Positions 8,792-17,241 of a stretch of DNA of 64,000 bases are shown piece after piece. The notes beneath the pieces are model-generated. The model did no database searches. It had not been told where the DNA came from and saw only the letters and a list, made by a program, of their open reading frames with translations. The stretch's first letter is position 1, and every line of letters starts with the position of its first letter. The translations under genes and the position numbers were made by a program. Source of the stretch: Streptomyces sp. NBC_00078 (GTDB taxonomy: Bacteria > Actinomycetota > Actinomycetes > Streptomycetales > Streptomycetaceae); contig NZ_JAPELX010000001.1 in the NCBI RefSeq assembly GCF_026343335.1, forward strand, positions 7,998,001 to 8,062,000, read 5' to 3'.

Positions 8792-10149
8792 CGTCGCTCC
8801 AGAGCACGGTCGGTGAGGACTCCGGCGGAGCCGGTGTATCGGGCTGGATCGGTCGGCTCGGTGAGGTCGACGTCCTTCAACTCGGGCTCCTCGGCGAGCA
8901 GTTCGTGCAGGGGCCGGCCCTCGGAGTAGGTGCGTCCGGCCAGCTCGGTCAGCAGCGTTCTGGCGCGGGCGCGGCCCAGCACGGAGGACAGCTCCGCCGA
9001 CAGCCGCTCCGAGACGATCAACCCGTGGGTGAGGCCGAGGTGTTCACGCATCACGTCCGCGTGCACCCGCAGCCCTTCGGCCAGTTCGGTGGCGTCCCGG
9101 GCGGCGCCGCCTACCAGACGCAGCAGATCCCTGAGCGGCTCCCACTCGGCGTGCCAGGCCCCCGCCGGACGCTCGTCCTCGGCGACCATCGACCCGTACA
9201 GCGTGGCCGCGAGCTGCGGTGCCCGCCGGGCCGCGGCGACGATCAGCGTGGACCGTACCGGATTCGCCTTGTGCGGCATGGCGGAGGAACCACCCCCACT
9301 GCCCTCCGTGACCTCGGCGATCTCGGTGCGGCCGAGGACGAGCACATCCGTCGCGATCTTGCCCAGGGCCCCTGCCGTGAAGGCCAGGCAGCCGGCGAGG
9401 TCGGCGACCGGTGTGCGGAGGGTGTGCCAGGGGATGAGCGCTGCGTCGAGGCCGAGTTCGCGGGCGAAGGCGGCTGTGAGATCCGCGGTGTTCTGGCTGC
9501 CGTAGGCGGCGAAGGCCGCCAGTGTGCCGGCCGCGCCGCCGAGTTGGACGGGCAGAGCGTCCCGTACCCCGAGGACCCGGTCGCGCGCGTCGAGCACCAG
9601 CCACCGCCAGCCGGCCGCCTTCAGCCCGAACGTCGTCGGTACGGCGTGCTGGGTGAGTGTCCGTCCCGGCATCGGGCTGTCGCGGTGGCCGGCCGCCGAG
9701 CGGGCCAGTGCGCGTTCGGTGCGTGCGAGGTCGGCGAGGATCAGGTCCAGGGTGCGCACGGCGACCAGCATCGTCGCCGTGTCCATGATGTCCTGGCTGG
9801 TCGCGCCCCGGTGGACGTAGGGCCCGTACTCCTCGCCGACCGCCTTCGTCAGATCGGCGACCAGGGGGATGACCGGATTGCCGCCCGAGCGGGCGCGCTC
9901 GGCCAGGGAGCGTACGTCGAAGCGGTCGGCGTGCGCCGCTTGGGTGACCGCGGTCGCCGCCTCGGCCGGGACGAGCTTGCAGGCTGCCTGGGCCCGGGTG
10001 AGGGCGGCCTCCGCGTCGAGCAGGGCCTGCAGATACGCCGTGTCGGCCGTCGCGGACGAGGCGGGAGAGCCTGCCCACCCGGGGGCGAGCAGGCCGGTGT
10101 CGTCAGGATCGACCGGGGCCGCCTCCCGCCCGGAGGGTGGGGGAGTCAC
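8788..10149 (-). CDS. pcaB: 3-carboxy-cis,cis-muconate cycloisomerase
   Basis: A 453-residue member of the fumarase/aspartase superfamily that closes 3-carboxymuconate, the product of protocatechuate cleavage, to gamma-carboxymuconolactone. The superfamily signature GSSAMPHKANPV is near residue 280, and the earlier conserved stretches RGATSQDIMDTA and PGRTLTQHA are present. Translation starts at GTG overlapping the pcaG stop by 4 bp, and its own stop overlaps pcaL. The length fits the family. Family and operon position together leave little doubt. Confidence 0.95.
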   Translation of the reverse strand: MTPPPSGREAAPVDPDDTGLLAPGWAGSPASSATADTAYLQALLDAEAALTRAQAACKLVPAEAATAVTQAAHADRFDVRSLAERARSGGNPVIPLVADLTKAVGEEYGPYVHRGATSQDIMDTATMLVAVRTLDLILADLARTERALARSAAGHRDSPMPGRTLTQHAVPTTFGLKAAGWRWLVLDARDRVLGVRDALPVQLGGAAGTLAAFAAYGSQNTADLTAAFARELGLDAALIPWHTLRTPVADLAGCLAFTAGALGKIATDVLVLGRTEIAEVTEGSGGGSSAMPHKANPVRSTLIVAAARRAPQLAATLYGSMVAEDERPAGAWHAEWEPLRDLLRLVGGAARDATELAEGLRVHADVMREHLGLTHGLIVSERLSAELSSVLGRARARTLLTELAGRTYSEGRPLHELLAEEPELKDVDLTEPTDPARYTGSAGVLTDRALERR

Positions 10150-10751
10150 CGGAACTCCAGGAAGACCGTCTCGCCCTCGCCCTGAAGGCGGATGTCGAAA
10201 CGGTAGGTGCCCCTGCCCTCGTCCTTCGCGATCAGCGTGTCGCGCCGCTCCTCGGCCAGCCGGGCCAGCAGCGGGTCGGCGGCGAGTGCCGCCTGGTCAC
10301 CGGGCAGATAGATCCTGGTGAACAGGTGCACCAGCAGCCCGCGCGCGAACACGCACACGCTGATGTACGGGGCGCTCCGCCCGCGCGCGCCCGGACGCAG
10401 CGTCCGGGCGTACCAGTGCCCGTTGGCGTCGGTCTGGATGCGACCCCAGCCGGTGAACTCCACGCCGTTGCGCCCCAGGTAGCCGCCGCTCGCCGGGTCG
10501 CGCCGGATCGAGCCGTCCGCCTGCGGGATATTGCCGTCGGGGTCGGTGCCCCACAGCTCCACGAACGCGTCCGGCAGCGGATTGCCCTCGCCGTCGTACA
10601 CGTACCCCTGGACGGTGACCGTGTCCGGGTGGCCGACCGGGGCGATGTCGCCGCCGCCGGGGAAGGGCAGGGCATGGCCGTAGAAGGGGCCGACCGTGTG
10701 CGACGGGGTCGGCAGGACGGTCTCAGGACGGCTCGTGTCGATCTTCGTCAT
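10146..10751 (-). CDS. pcaG: Protocatechuate 3,4-dioxygenase alpha subunit
   Basis: A 201-residue intradiol dioxygenase alpha chain. The fold is marked by TVGPFYGHALP at the N terminus, VQGYVYDGEGNPLPDAFVE (the conserved beta-sandwich opening) and SVCVFARGLLVHLFTRIYLPGD in the C-terminal half. The alpha subunit lacks the iron-ligand set, which sits in the beta subunit pcaH. It is 6 bp downstream of pcaH, so the two subunits should be made in equal amounts. The enzyme opens the aromatic ring of protocatechuate between the two hydroxyl groups. Confidence 0.95.
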   Translation of the reverse strand: MTKIDTSRPETVLPTPSHTVGPFYGHALPFPGGGDIAPVGHPDTVTVQGYVYDGEGNPLPDAFVELWGTDPDGNIPQADGSIRRDPASGGYLGRNGVEFTGWGRIQTDANGHWYARTLRPGARGRSAPYISVCVFARGLLVHLFTRIYLPGDQAALAADPLLARLAEERRDTLIAKDEGRGTYRFDIRLQGEGETVFLEFR

Positions 10752-10757
10752 GGCAGG

Positions 10758-11531
10758 TCAGCGCCCTTCTTCGAGCCAGGTGGCGTGCGGCCCGTCGAGC
10801 ACGATGTCCCAGTGGTAGCCCATCGAGAACTCCGGCACCGACAGGCTGTGGTCGTATGTCGCCACCAGCCGCTGCCGGGCCGCGTCGTCGGTCACCGACC
10901 GGATGATCGGGTCGTACGGGAACAGCGGGTCGCTCGGGAAGTACATCTGCGTCACGAGCCGCTGCGTGAACGCCGAACCGAAGAGGGAGAAGTGGATGTG
11001 GGCCGGCCGCCAGGCGTTGAGGTGCTGACGCCACGGGTACGGACCCGGCTGCACGGTCGTGAAGTGGTAGTGCCCGTCGGTGTCGGTCAGTGTGCGGCCG
11101 ACGCCCGTGAAGTTCGGGTCCAGCGGGGCGTCGTGCTGCTCGCGCTGGTGGGCGTAACGGCCCGCCGAGTTCGCCTGCCAGACCTCGACCAGCTGGCCGC
11201 GGATCGGGCGCCCCTCCCGGTCCAGCAGCCGTCCGGAGACCGTGATGCGCTCACCGATCGGCTCGCCGGTGTGCTGGCGGGTGAGGTCGTTGTCGATGTC
11301 GGTGATGTCCCGCTCGCCGAAGGCGGGGGAGGACAGCTCCACCAGCTCCGGGTCCTTGCTGACGTCGATGGCGACGGGCGGCTGGTGGGGGTGGCGCAGG
11401 ACGGAGGAGCGGTAGGGCGCGTAGTCGCGGCGCGGCTGGTGCTCGACGGGCGCGCCGTCGGCGATCCGCTTCTCGTACGCGGCCTGCTCGGCCGCGATCT
11501 CCTGGTCGATGTCGTGCTGGGTGAGAGTCAT
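10758..11531 (-). CDS. pcaH: Protocatechuate 3,4-dioxygenase beta subunit
   Basis: The 257-residue catalytic subunit carrying the non-haem Fe(III) site. Expected ligands can be placed at Tyr in NSAGRYAHQ, Tyr in PGPYPWRQH, and two His in WRPAHIHFSLFG. Further family marks are VWQANSAGRY and RQLVTQMYFPSD-like RLVTQMYFPSDPL. The start MTLTQHDIDQE was chosen over a long Ala/Pro/Ser-rich upstream extension that is clearly non-coding. It is preceded by a 31-bp gap after pcaF, the loosest junction in the operon. Confidence 0.96.
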   Translation of the reverse strand: MTLTQHDIDQEIAAEQAAYEKRIADGAPVEHQPRRDYAPYRSSVLRHPHQPPVAIDVSKDPELVELSSPAFGERDITDIDNDLTRQHTGEPIGERITVSGRLLDREGRPIRGQLVEVWQANSAGRYAHQREQHDAPLDPNFTGVGRTLTDTDGHYHFTTVQPGPYPWRQHLNAWRPAHIHFSLFGSAFTQRLVTQMYFPSDPLFPYDPIIRSVTDDAARQRLVATYDHSLSVPEFSMGYHWDIVLDGPHATWLEEGR

Positions 11532-11562
11532 TGGGGTTCCTCGGGGGGTTCCGCGGGGGTTC

Positions 11563-12765
11563 TCAGCGTTCGAGGACGAGGGCGAGGCCCTGGCCGACGC
11601 CGATGCAGAGGGTGGCGACGCCGGTGCCGGAGCCACGGCGGGCGAGCTGGTGGGCGACGGTGCCGGCGAGGCGGGCACCGGAGGCGCCGAGCGGGTGACC
11701 GAGGGCGATGGCGCCGCCCTGGGGGTTGAGGATCGCCGGGTCGAACTCGGGCCATTCGGCCACGCAGCCCAGCACCTGGGCGGCGAAGGCCTCGTTCAGT
11801 TCCAGGACGGACAGGTCGGCGAAGGTCCTGCCCGCCTTGGCGAGGGCGCGGTTGACGGCTTCGACGGGCGCGAGGCCGAAGTAGTGCGGGTCGACGGCGT
11901 GCACGCCGGTGGCCGATACACGGGCCAGGGGTTCGCGGCCGACCGCTTTCAGGCCCTCCTCGTCGACCAGCAGGAGGGCGGCGGCACCGTCGTTGAGCGG
12001 CGAGGCATTGCCGGCGGTCACGGTGCCGTTCTCAGTGCGGAAGGACGGCTTGAGCCCGGCCATCGCGGTCAGGGAGGCGTCCGCGCGCACCGACTCGTCG
12101 GCGCCGAAAACGACCGGGTCACCCTTGCGCTGCGGGATCGCCACCGGGGCCAACTCGGCGTCGAACAGGCCCTGTTGCTGCGCGGTGGCCGCCTTCTGAT
12201 GGGAGGCGAGCGCGAACTCGTCCTGCTGCTCCCGGCTGATCTTGTGCTTGTCGGCGATCAGCTCGGCCGACTCGCCGAGCCGGATGGTCCACTGCGGGTC
12301 CATCGCCGGGTTGACCATCCGCCAGCCCAGGGTGGTCGAGTACAGCTCGGTGTGGGCGGCGGGGAAGGGCCGGTCGTTCTTGGGCAGGACGTACGGGGCG
12401 CGGGTCATCGACTCCACGCCACCGGCCACGGCGATATGGGCGTCGCCGACGGCGATGGCGCGGGCCGCCTGGATGACCGCCTCCAGTCCGGAGGCGCACA
12501 GGCGGTTGACGGTGACACCGGGCACGGAGGTCGGCAGGCCCGAGAGCAGGGCGGCCATGCGGGCGACGTTGCGGTTCTCCTCGCCCGCGCCGTTCGCGTT
12601 GCCGAAGTACACGTCCTCGATCCGGGAGGGGTCCAACTCCGGTGTACGGGCGAGGAGTTCGCGCAGGGCGTGGGCGGCCAGGTCGTCCGGGCGCACGCCC
12701 GCGAGGCCGCCGTTGTAGCGGCCGATCGGACTGCGCACAGCCTCGACGAGGTAAACCGTGTTCAC
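11563..12765 (-). CDS. pcaF: Beta-ketoadipyl-CoA thiolase
   Basis: A 400-residue thiolase that cleaves beta-ketoadipyl-CoA to succinyl-CoA and acetyl-CoA, the last step of the pathway. The acylated cysteine is in NRLCASGLEAV near residue 90; the C-terminal general-base blocks are GGAIALGHPLGASGA and ATLCIGVGQG. It starts with GTG overlapping the pcaJ stop (GTGA); an open stretch upstream in frame lies inside pcaJ and is not protein-like. The PcaF role, rather than a generic acetyl-CoA acetyltransferase, is inferred from operon position. Confidence 0.93.
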   Translation of the reverse strand: MNTVYLVEAVRSPIGRYNGGLAGVRPDDLAAHALRELLARTPELDPSRIEDVYFGNANGAGEENRNVARMAALLSGLPTSVPGVTVNRLCASGLEAVIQAARAIAVGDAHIAVAGGVESMTRAPYVLPKNDRPFPAAHTELYSTTLGWRMVNPAMDPQWTIRLGESAELIADKHKISREQQDEFALASHQKAATAQQQGLFDAELAPVAIPQRKGDPVVFGADESVRADASLTAMAGLKPSFRTENGTVTAGNASPLNDGAAALLLVDEEGLKAVGREPLARVSATGVHAVDPHYFGLAPVEAVNRALAKAGRTFADLSVLELNEAFAAQVLGCVAEWPEFDPAILNPQGGAIALGHPLGASGARLAGTVAHQLARRGSGTGVATLCIGVGQGLALVLER

Positions 12766-13406
12766 AGCAGGTCCTCCGCGATCGTCAGCTTGGCGGCGGT
12801 CTTGGCGATGACGTCGTCGACGCGCACTCCGGGGGCGACCTCGGTCAGCACGAGCCCGTCCGGTGTCACGTCGATCACCCCGAGATCGGTGATGACGCGG
12901 TTCACACACGCCTTGCCGGTGAGCGGCAGCGTGCACTCCTGAAGGATCTTCGCCGAACCGTCCTTGGCGGTGTGGGTCATCACCACGATGACCGTGCGGG
13001 CCCCGTGCACCAGGTCCATCGCCCCGCCGATCCCGGTGACCAGCTTGCCCGGGACGGCCCAGTTCGCCAGATCGCCCGTCGCCGAGACCTGCATCGCACC
13101 CAGCACGGCCACATCGATGTGCCCGCCCCGGATCATCGAGAACGACAGCGCCGAATCGAAGAAGGACGCGCCCGGCAACACCGTCACCGTCTCCTTCCCG
13201 GCGTTGATCAGATCCGGGTCGACCTGGTCGTCCGTCGGATACGGACCCGTGCCCAGGATCCCGTTCTCCGACTCCAGGATCACCTCCACACCCGGCGGGA
13301 GATAGTTCGGGATCAGCGTCGGCAGACCGATGCCGAGATTCACGTACTGCCCGTCGGCCAGCTCCCGGGCGGCTCGTCCGGCCATCTGCTCGCGGCTCCA
13401 GGCCAT
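12762..13406 (-). CDS. pcaJ: 3-oxoadipate CoA-transferase subunit B
   Basis: The 214-residue beta subunit of a family I CoA-transferase. ILESENGILG contains the glutamate that forms the covalent CoA thioester; NLGIGLPTL and PGASFFDSALSF are also characteristic. With PcaI it moves CoA from succinyl-CoA to beta-ketoadipate. Start and stop are both overlapped: the ATG shares one base with the pcaI stop (TGATG), and the stop overlaps pcaF by 4 bp. Sequence alone does not separate it from acetoacetate-CoA transferase, but the operon does. Confidence 0.94.
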   Translation of the reverse strand: MAWSREQMAGRAARELADGQYVNLGIGLPTLIPNYLPPGVEVILESENGILGTGPYPTDDQVDPDLINAGKETVTVLPGASFFDSALSFSMIRGGHIDVAVLGAMQVSATGDLANWAVPGKLVTGIGGAMDLVHGARTVIVVMTHTAKDGSAKILQECTLPLTGKACVNRVITDLGVIDVTPDGLVLTEVAPGVRVDDVIAKTAAKLTIAEDLL

Positions 13407-14161
13407 CAGCTGCTCACCGTCCGCTGCTCGATCTTCTTGTCCGCCGCCTGTACGGGAGTCAGGGCGACCACCCGCTGCACGAAGATCCCCGGCAGATGCA
13501 CGTGATCCGGGTCGATCTCGCCCGGCTCCACCAGCTCCTCCACCTCGGCGATCGTCACCTTCCCGGCCATCGCCGCCAGCGGATTGAAGTTCCGGGTCGA
13601 CATGTTGAACACCAGGTTCCCGTGCCGGTCCCCGCGCGCGGCCCTCACCAGCGCGAAGTCGGTCCGGATGCCCCGCTCCAGCACGTATTCGGCGCCGTCG
13701 AACTCCCGCACCTCCTTGGGCGGGGAGGAAAGAGCGACGCCGCCCTCACCGTCGTAGCGCCAGGGCAGTCCGCCGTCGGCGACCTGCGTACCCACTCCCG
13801 CGGGCGTGTAGAAGGCGGGGATGCCGGCTCCGCCCGCGCGCAGCCGCTCGGCGAGGGTGCCCTGCGGAATCAGCTCCACCTCCAGTTCGCCGGCCAGATA
13901 CTGCCGGGCGAACTCCTTGTTGGCGCCGATGTAGGAGCCGGTCACCCGGGAGATCCGCCCCGCCGCGAGCAGCACCGCGAGACCGCTCTCCATCGCCCCG
14001 CAGTTGTTCGACACGACTCTGAGCCCCGCCACACCCCGCTCGTAGAGCGCCTGGATGAGCACGTTCGGTACACCGCTCAGCCCGAAACCGCCCACCGCCA
14101 GCGACGCGCCCTCCGGCACATCGGCCACCGCCTCACCGGCCGTGGCCACCACCTTGTCCAT
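13406..14161 (-). CDS. pcaI: 3-oxoadipate CoA-transferase subunit A
   Basis: The 251-residue alpha subunit. The glycine-rich CoA-transferase signature VGGFGLSGVPNVLI is near residue 25; SNNCGAMESGLAVLL and SYIGANKEF follow, as in the whole SCOT-type alpha family. It is the first gene of the leftward pcaIJFHGBL operon, so the pathway promoter must lie in the 211-bp gap to the divergent regulator. Pairing with pcaJ is enforced by the one-base overlap. Confidence 0.94.
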   Translation of the reverse strand: MDKVVATAGEAVADVPEGASLAVGGFGLSGVPNVLIQALYERGVAGLRVVSNNCGAMESGLAVLLAAGRISRVTGSYIGANKEFARQYLAGELEVELIPQGTLAERLRAGGAGIPAFYTPAGVGTQVADGGLPWRYDGEGGVALSSPPKEVREFDGAEYVLERGIRTDFALVRAARGDRHGNLVFNMSTRNFNPLAAMAGKVTIAEVEELVEPGEIDPDHVHLPGIFVQRVVALTPVQAADKKIEQRTVSS

Positions 14162-14223
14162 CCGCGAAGCCCCATCCCGTCCGAGCGCCCGGTCACGAGT
14201 TAATCAGGGCACTGAGTATTTCG

Positions 14224-14239
14224 GTGAAGTTTCCTTCAC
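14224..14239. promoter_or_regulatory. Candidate PcaV operator near the pcaI promoter
   Basis: A perfect 6-bp inverted repeat, gtgaag-tttc-cttcac, sits 63 bp upstream of pcaI in the gap shared with the MarR gene. MarR repressors bind such short dyads over promoters. It may be one of two sites, the other lying near the regulator start. Binding is not demonstrated here. Confidence 0.4.
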
Positions 14240-14333
14240 GCTGCCACTGTCCCGGCGAAGCGTCAAGGCCCAGGAGAAGCGCATGGTCAGAGGTGCGTGC
14301 AGGACAGAAGACAGTCGACAGGACGTCCAGGTA

Positions 14334-14352
14334 TCGTTCAGTGCACCAACGA
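14334..14352. promoter_or_regulatory. Second dyad, close to the pcaV start
   Basis: An inverted repeat tcgtt...aacga with a central gtgcac lies 21 bp before the pcaV ATG. A dyad placed so near its own start suggests autoregulation by the MarR protein. It is a weak, short motif and is named only because of its position. Confidence 0.35.
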
Positions 14353-14372
14353 ATTCGACTTCGGGAGCGCAC

Positions 14373-14837
14373 ATGGCCGCGGTGGACCTCACCACCCACC
14401 CCGGGCACCTGGCCCGGCGGCTGCAGCAGGCCCACTACCTGCTGTGGAACACGATGGTCTCGGAGGAGATCACCTCGCCGCAGTTCGCGGTCCTGAACGC
14501 GCTCGTCGCCGAGCCGGGCCTGGACCAGCGCACGGTGGGCGAGCGGGTGGGGCTCGACCGGTCCACGATCGCCGAGGTGATCAGCCGGCTCGGCCGCCGC
14601 GGGCTGCTGGACAAGGTGCGCGACCCGCAGGACGGCCGCCGTTTCCTGTTGCGCCTCACCGACGACGGCGTGCGCACCCACCGCAAGCTGACCGTGCGCA
14701 CGGCCCGGATGAACCAGGTCTTCCTGGCGCCGCTGTCCGCGAAGGAGCAGGCGGTCTTCTTCGATCTCATCCGACGGGTCGCCGACGCGGCCGAGGGGCT
14801 CCGCAACCCGGCGGAACCCCTCGTGGCACCGGGGTGA
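14373..14837 (+). CDS. pcaV: PcaV, MarR-family repressor of the pca operon
   Basis: A 154-residue MarR-type regulator. The winged helix is visible in ITSPQFAVLNALV, GLDQRTVGERVGLDRST and LLDKVRDPQDGRRFLLRLT. It is divergent from pcaI, the arrangement described in S. coelicolor, where PcaV represses the pca genes and is released by protocatechuate. The N-terminal arginine reported to hold the ligand carboxylate (Arg15) has a match here at residue 15 in HPGHLARRLQQ. The start at 14373 was chosen to fit the family length; an open frame extends upstream but is not regulator-like. Confidence 0.9.
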   Translation: MAAVDLTTHPGHLARRLQQAHYLLWNTMVSEEITSPQFAVLNALVAEPGLDQRTVGERVGLDRSTIAEVISRLGRRGLLDKVRDPQDGRRFLLRLTDDGVRTHRKLTVRTARMNQVFLAPLSAKEQAVFFDLIRRVADAAEGLRNPAEPLVAPG

Positions 14838-14848
14838 GCGCGGGCTGA

Positions 14849-15859
14849 TCACGAGGCCTGTGCCAGCACCACCCACACCTGGCCCTTCGCGAAGTTGACC
14901 GGCTTGCCGTCCTTCGTCGTGAACTCCGTGCCGTCGGTGGCTTTCCCGCGTTCCCAGTCGACGTCGTAGACCCGTCCGTCGCGAAGGACCTGAGCTGTAC
15001 CGGAACCGACCGTCTCGGTGTAGGGCGTGTTGTTGCCGAGGATGTCGTGGAAGGCCGACTTGTGCATCCTCACGTACTGCACGACCACCGTCGCCGGGGT
15101 CACCCGCTTCCCGTCGGCCGTCACGGTGGGCGTCCCGTCCATCGCCACCAGATAGCGGTGGAGGTTCGCGGACCAGGTGAACGTGAAGCCGGCGGCCGGG
15201 TAGCGGACCGTGCGGGTGTTCGCCGGCTTGCCGCCGGCGGGTGCGGCGCCGTAGCGAAAGCCGGTCGTGAGCGCGTCAGCGCCGGGCGCCGACTTCATCA
15301 GACGGGCGGGGCGCAGATAGAGGTTGTGCGGTGCGGCCTTGCCGGTACCGCGGAAATAGGCGTCGGACGCCTTCGCCGGCGGCTCCGCCTGCACCGGCGC
15401 GTCGTCGATGAGCGGCAGCAGCTTGTGCTGCGCCCCGGAGAAGGCGAGCAACGGGTCGTGGAACTGGCGCAACAGTTCCAGATCCGACTCGCGGGCACTG
15501 CGCACCGGCCCGACGACCTTCGGCAGCGTGCCGGCGTACACCGCCATCAATCGGCTCAGCCCGCCCTCGACCTGTTCCGCGTACACGACGTCCGCCGCAT
15601 CGAGGCCGGTCTGGGGCCGGGCCCCGGGCGCGTTGTCGATCTTCACGGCGAGTACGGAGCCCTTGTTCACCTGGCCCTTGTCGACGGCGCTCCTGTCCGG
15701 GGTCGGGGTCGGGGCCGGGGTCCGCGTCCGCCCGCGTGCGTCGTCCGCCGGGCCGTGCCCTCCCGTGCAGCCTGCCGCCAGCACGGCGGTCACCGTGGCG
15801 GCCAGCACGGCCACCGTCGTCGAGGCGCGTCGCGGGCGCGCATTCCGTCTCCTGCTCAC
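14849..15859 (-). CDS. DUF3048 lipoprotein (YerB-like)
   Basis: A 336-residue predicted lipoprotein. A basic start MSRRRNARPRRA leads into a hydrophobic segment and a lipobox LAAGC, with a Thr/Pro linker after the cysteine. Two DUF3048 blocks follow: VLAVKIDNAPGARPQTGLDAADVVY and VGPVRSARESDLELL in the first, and VVVQYVRMHKSAF with VWVVLAQ in the second. The family is exported and of unknown function (YerB in Bacillus). It ends 11 bp from the convergent pcaV stop and is not part of the pca pathway. Confidence 0.88.
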   Translation of the reverse strand: MSRRRNARPRRASTTVAVLAATVTAVLAAGCTGGHGPADDARGRTRTPAPTPTPDRSAVDKGQVNKGSVLAVKIDNAPGARPQTGLDAADVVYAEQVEGGLSRLMAVYAGTLPKVVGPVRSARESDLELLRQFHDPLLAFSGAQHKLLPLIDDAPVQAEPPAKASDAYFRGTGKAAPHNLYLRPARLMKSAPGADALTTGFRYGAAPAGGKPANTRTVRYPAAGFTFTWSANLHRYLVAMDGTPTVTADGKRVTPATVVVQYVRMHKSAFHDILGNNTPYTETVGSGTAQVLRDGRVYDVDWERGKATDGTEFTTKDGKPVNFAKGQVWVVLAQAS

Positions 15860-16049
15860 CGTGGCACCACATCCCGTGTCAATGATTGTCCGCTTATACG
15901 TTCATTGTTGGCCATACCCGCTCGGTTCTGATTGCGCGCGTTGAATACGCCCATTGGCCCCTGAACCTGCTTCGGGATGCGGGCGCCCGGGTACCCGGGG
16001 CGGCACCGCAGGACCGGACACACCGACGCGACAGAGGGAGCCCGACGCG

Positions 16050-17240
16050 ATGAAGGCAGTTACCTGGCAGGGAAAGCGGGACGTTCGGGTGGAGAACGTG
16101 CCCGATCCGAAGATCCAGGAGCCGACCGATGCGGTAATCCGCATCACCTCGACAGGGCTGTGCGGCTCCGATCTGCACCTGTACGAGGTGCTCACACCGT
16201 TCATGACACCGGGCGACATCCTCGGACACGAACCGATGGGCATCGTCGAGGAGGTCGGCGCCGGGGTCCCGGACCTCGCCGCGGGAGACCGGGTCGTGGT
16301 GCCGTTCCAGATCGCCTGCGGCGACTGCTGGATGTGCCTGACCGGGCTGCCGACGCAGTGCGAGACCACGCAGGTGACCAGTGAGGGCATGGGCGCCGCC
16401 CTGTTCGGCTACACCCGTCTGTACGGCGCGGTCCCGGGTGCCCAGGCCGAGTACCTGCGCGTACCGCAGGCGCAGTTCGGCCCGATCAAGGTCCCGCACG
16501 GGCCGCCCGACGACCGTTTCGTGTACCTCTCCGACGTACTGCCCACCGCCTGGCAGGCGGTGGAGTACGCGAGCATCCCGGAAGGCGGCAGCGTCGCCGT
16601 GCTCGGCCTCGGGCCGATCGGTGACATGGCCTGCCGGGTCGCCCAGGTGCGCGGCGCCGGACAGGTGTTCGGGGTGGACCTGGTGAGCGAACGGCTGAGC
16701 CGGGCACGCGAGCGCGGCGTGGAGACCTACGACCTCAGGAGCTTCGACAACGAGAAGGAGCTGGTCACGGCCATCCGCGACCAGACCGACGGCCGCGGCC
16801 CGGACGCCGTGATCGACGCCGTCGGCACCGAGGCCCACGGCAGCGCGGCCGCACGCCTGGCCCAGCAGGCCTCGGCCATGCTGCCGCGGAAGATCGCCGG
16901 CCCGTTCGCCGAGCGCTTCAGCATCGACCGGCTCGCCGCCCTGCACACGGCCATCGAACTGGTGCGCCGCGGCGGCACCATCTCGCTCAGCGGCGTCTAC
17001 GGCGGCACGGCCGACCCGCTGCCGCTGCTGACCCTGTTCGACAAGCAGATCCAGATCCGCATGGGCCAGGCCAACGTGCGCCGTTGGAGCGACGAGATCC
17101 TGCCGTACATCACGGACGAGGACCCGCTCGGCGTCGACGACTTCGCGACCCACCGGCTGCCGCTCACAGACGCGCCGCACGCGTACGAGATGTTCCAGCG
17201 CAAGCAGGACGGCGCGGTCAAGGTGCTGATGACGCCCTGA
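16050..17240 (+). CDS. Zinc-dependent alcohol dehydrogenase (formaldehyde-dehydrogenase-like)
   Basis: A 396-residue medium-chain dehydrogenase. Catalytic zinc ligands are expected at the Cys in TGLCGSDLHL, the His in LGHEPMGIVEEVG and a later acidic residue. A structural-zinc loop has CGDCWMCLTG. The Rossmann motif VLGLGPIGDMA is near residue 190. The long insertion around MLPRKIAGPF is typical of the subgroup related to glutathione-independent formaldehyde dehydrogenase. The start has an agaggga ribosome site; upstream in-frame sequence is non-coding. It faces the ligase gene with a single-base gap. The physiological substrate is unknown. Confidence 0.87.
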   Translation: MKAVTWQGKRDVRVENVPDPKIQEPTDAVIRITSTGLCGSDLHLYEVLTPFMTPGDILGHEPMGIVEEVGAGVPDLAAGDRVVVPFQIACGDCWMCLTGLPTQCETTQVTSEGMGAALFGYTRLYGAVPGAQAEYLRVPQAQFGPIKVPHGPPDDRFVYLSDVLPTAWQAVEYASIPEGGSVAVLGLGPIGDMACRVAQVRGAGQVFGVDLVSERLSRARERGVETYDLRSFDNEKELVTAIRDQTDGRGPDAVIDAVGTEAHGSAAARLAQQASAMLPRKIAGPFAERFSIDRLAALHTAIELVRRGGTISLSGVYGGTADPLPLLTLFDKQIQIRMGQANVRRWSDEILPYITDEDPLGVDDFATHRLPLTDAPHAYEMFQRKQDGAVKVLMTP

Positions 17241-17241
17241 G

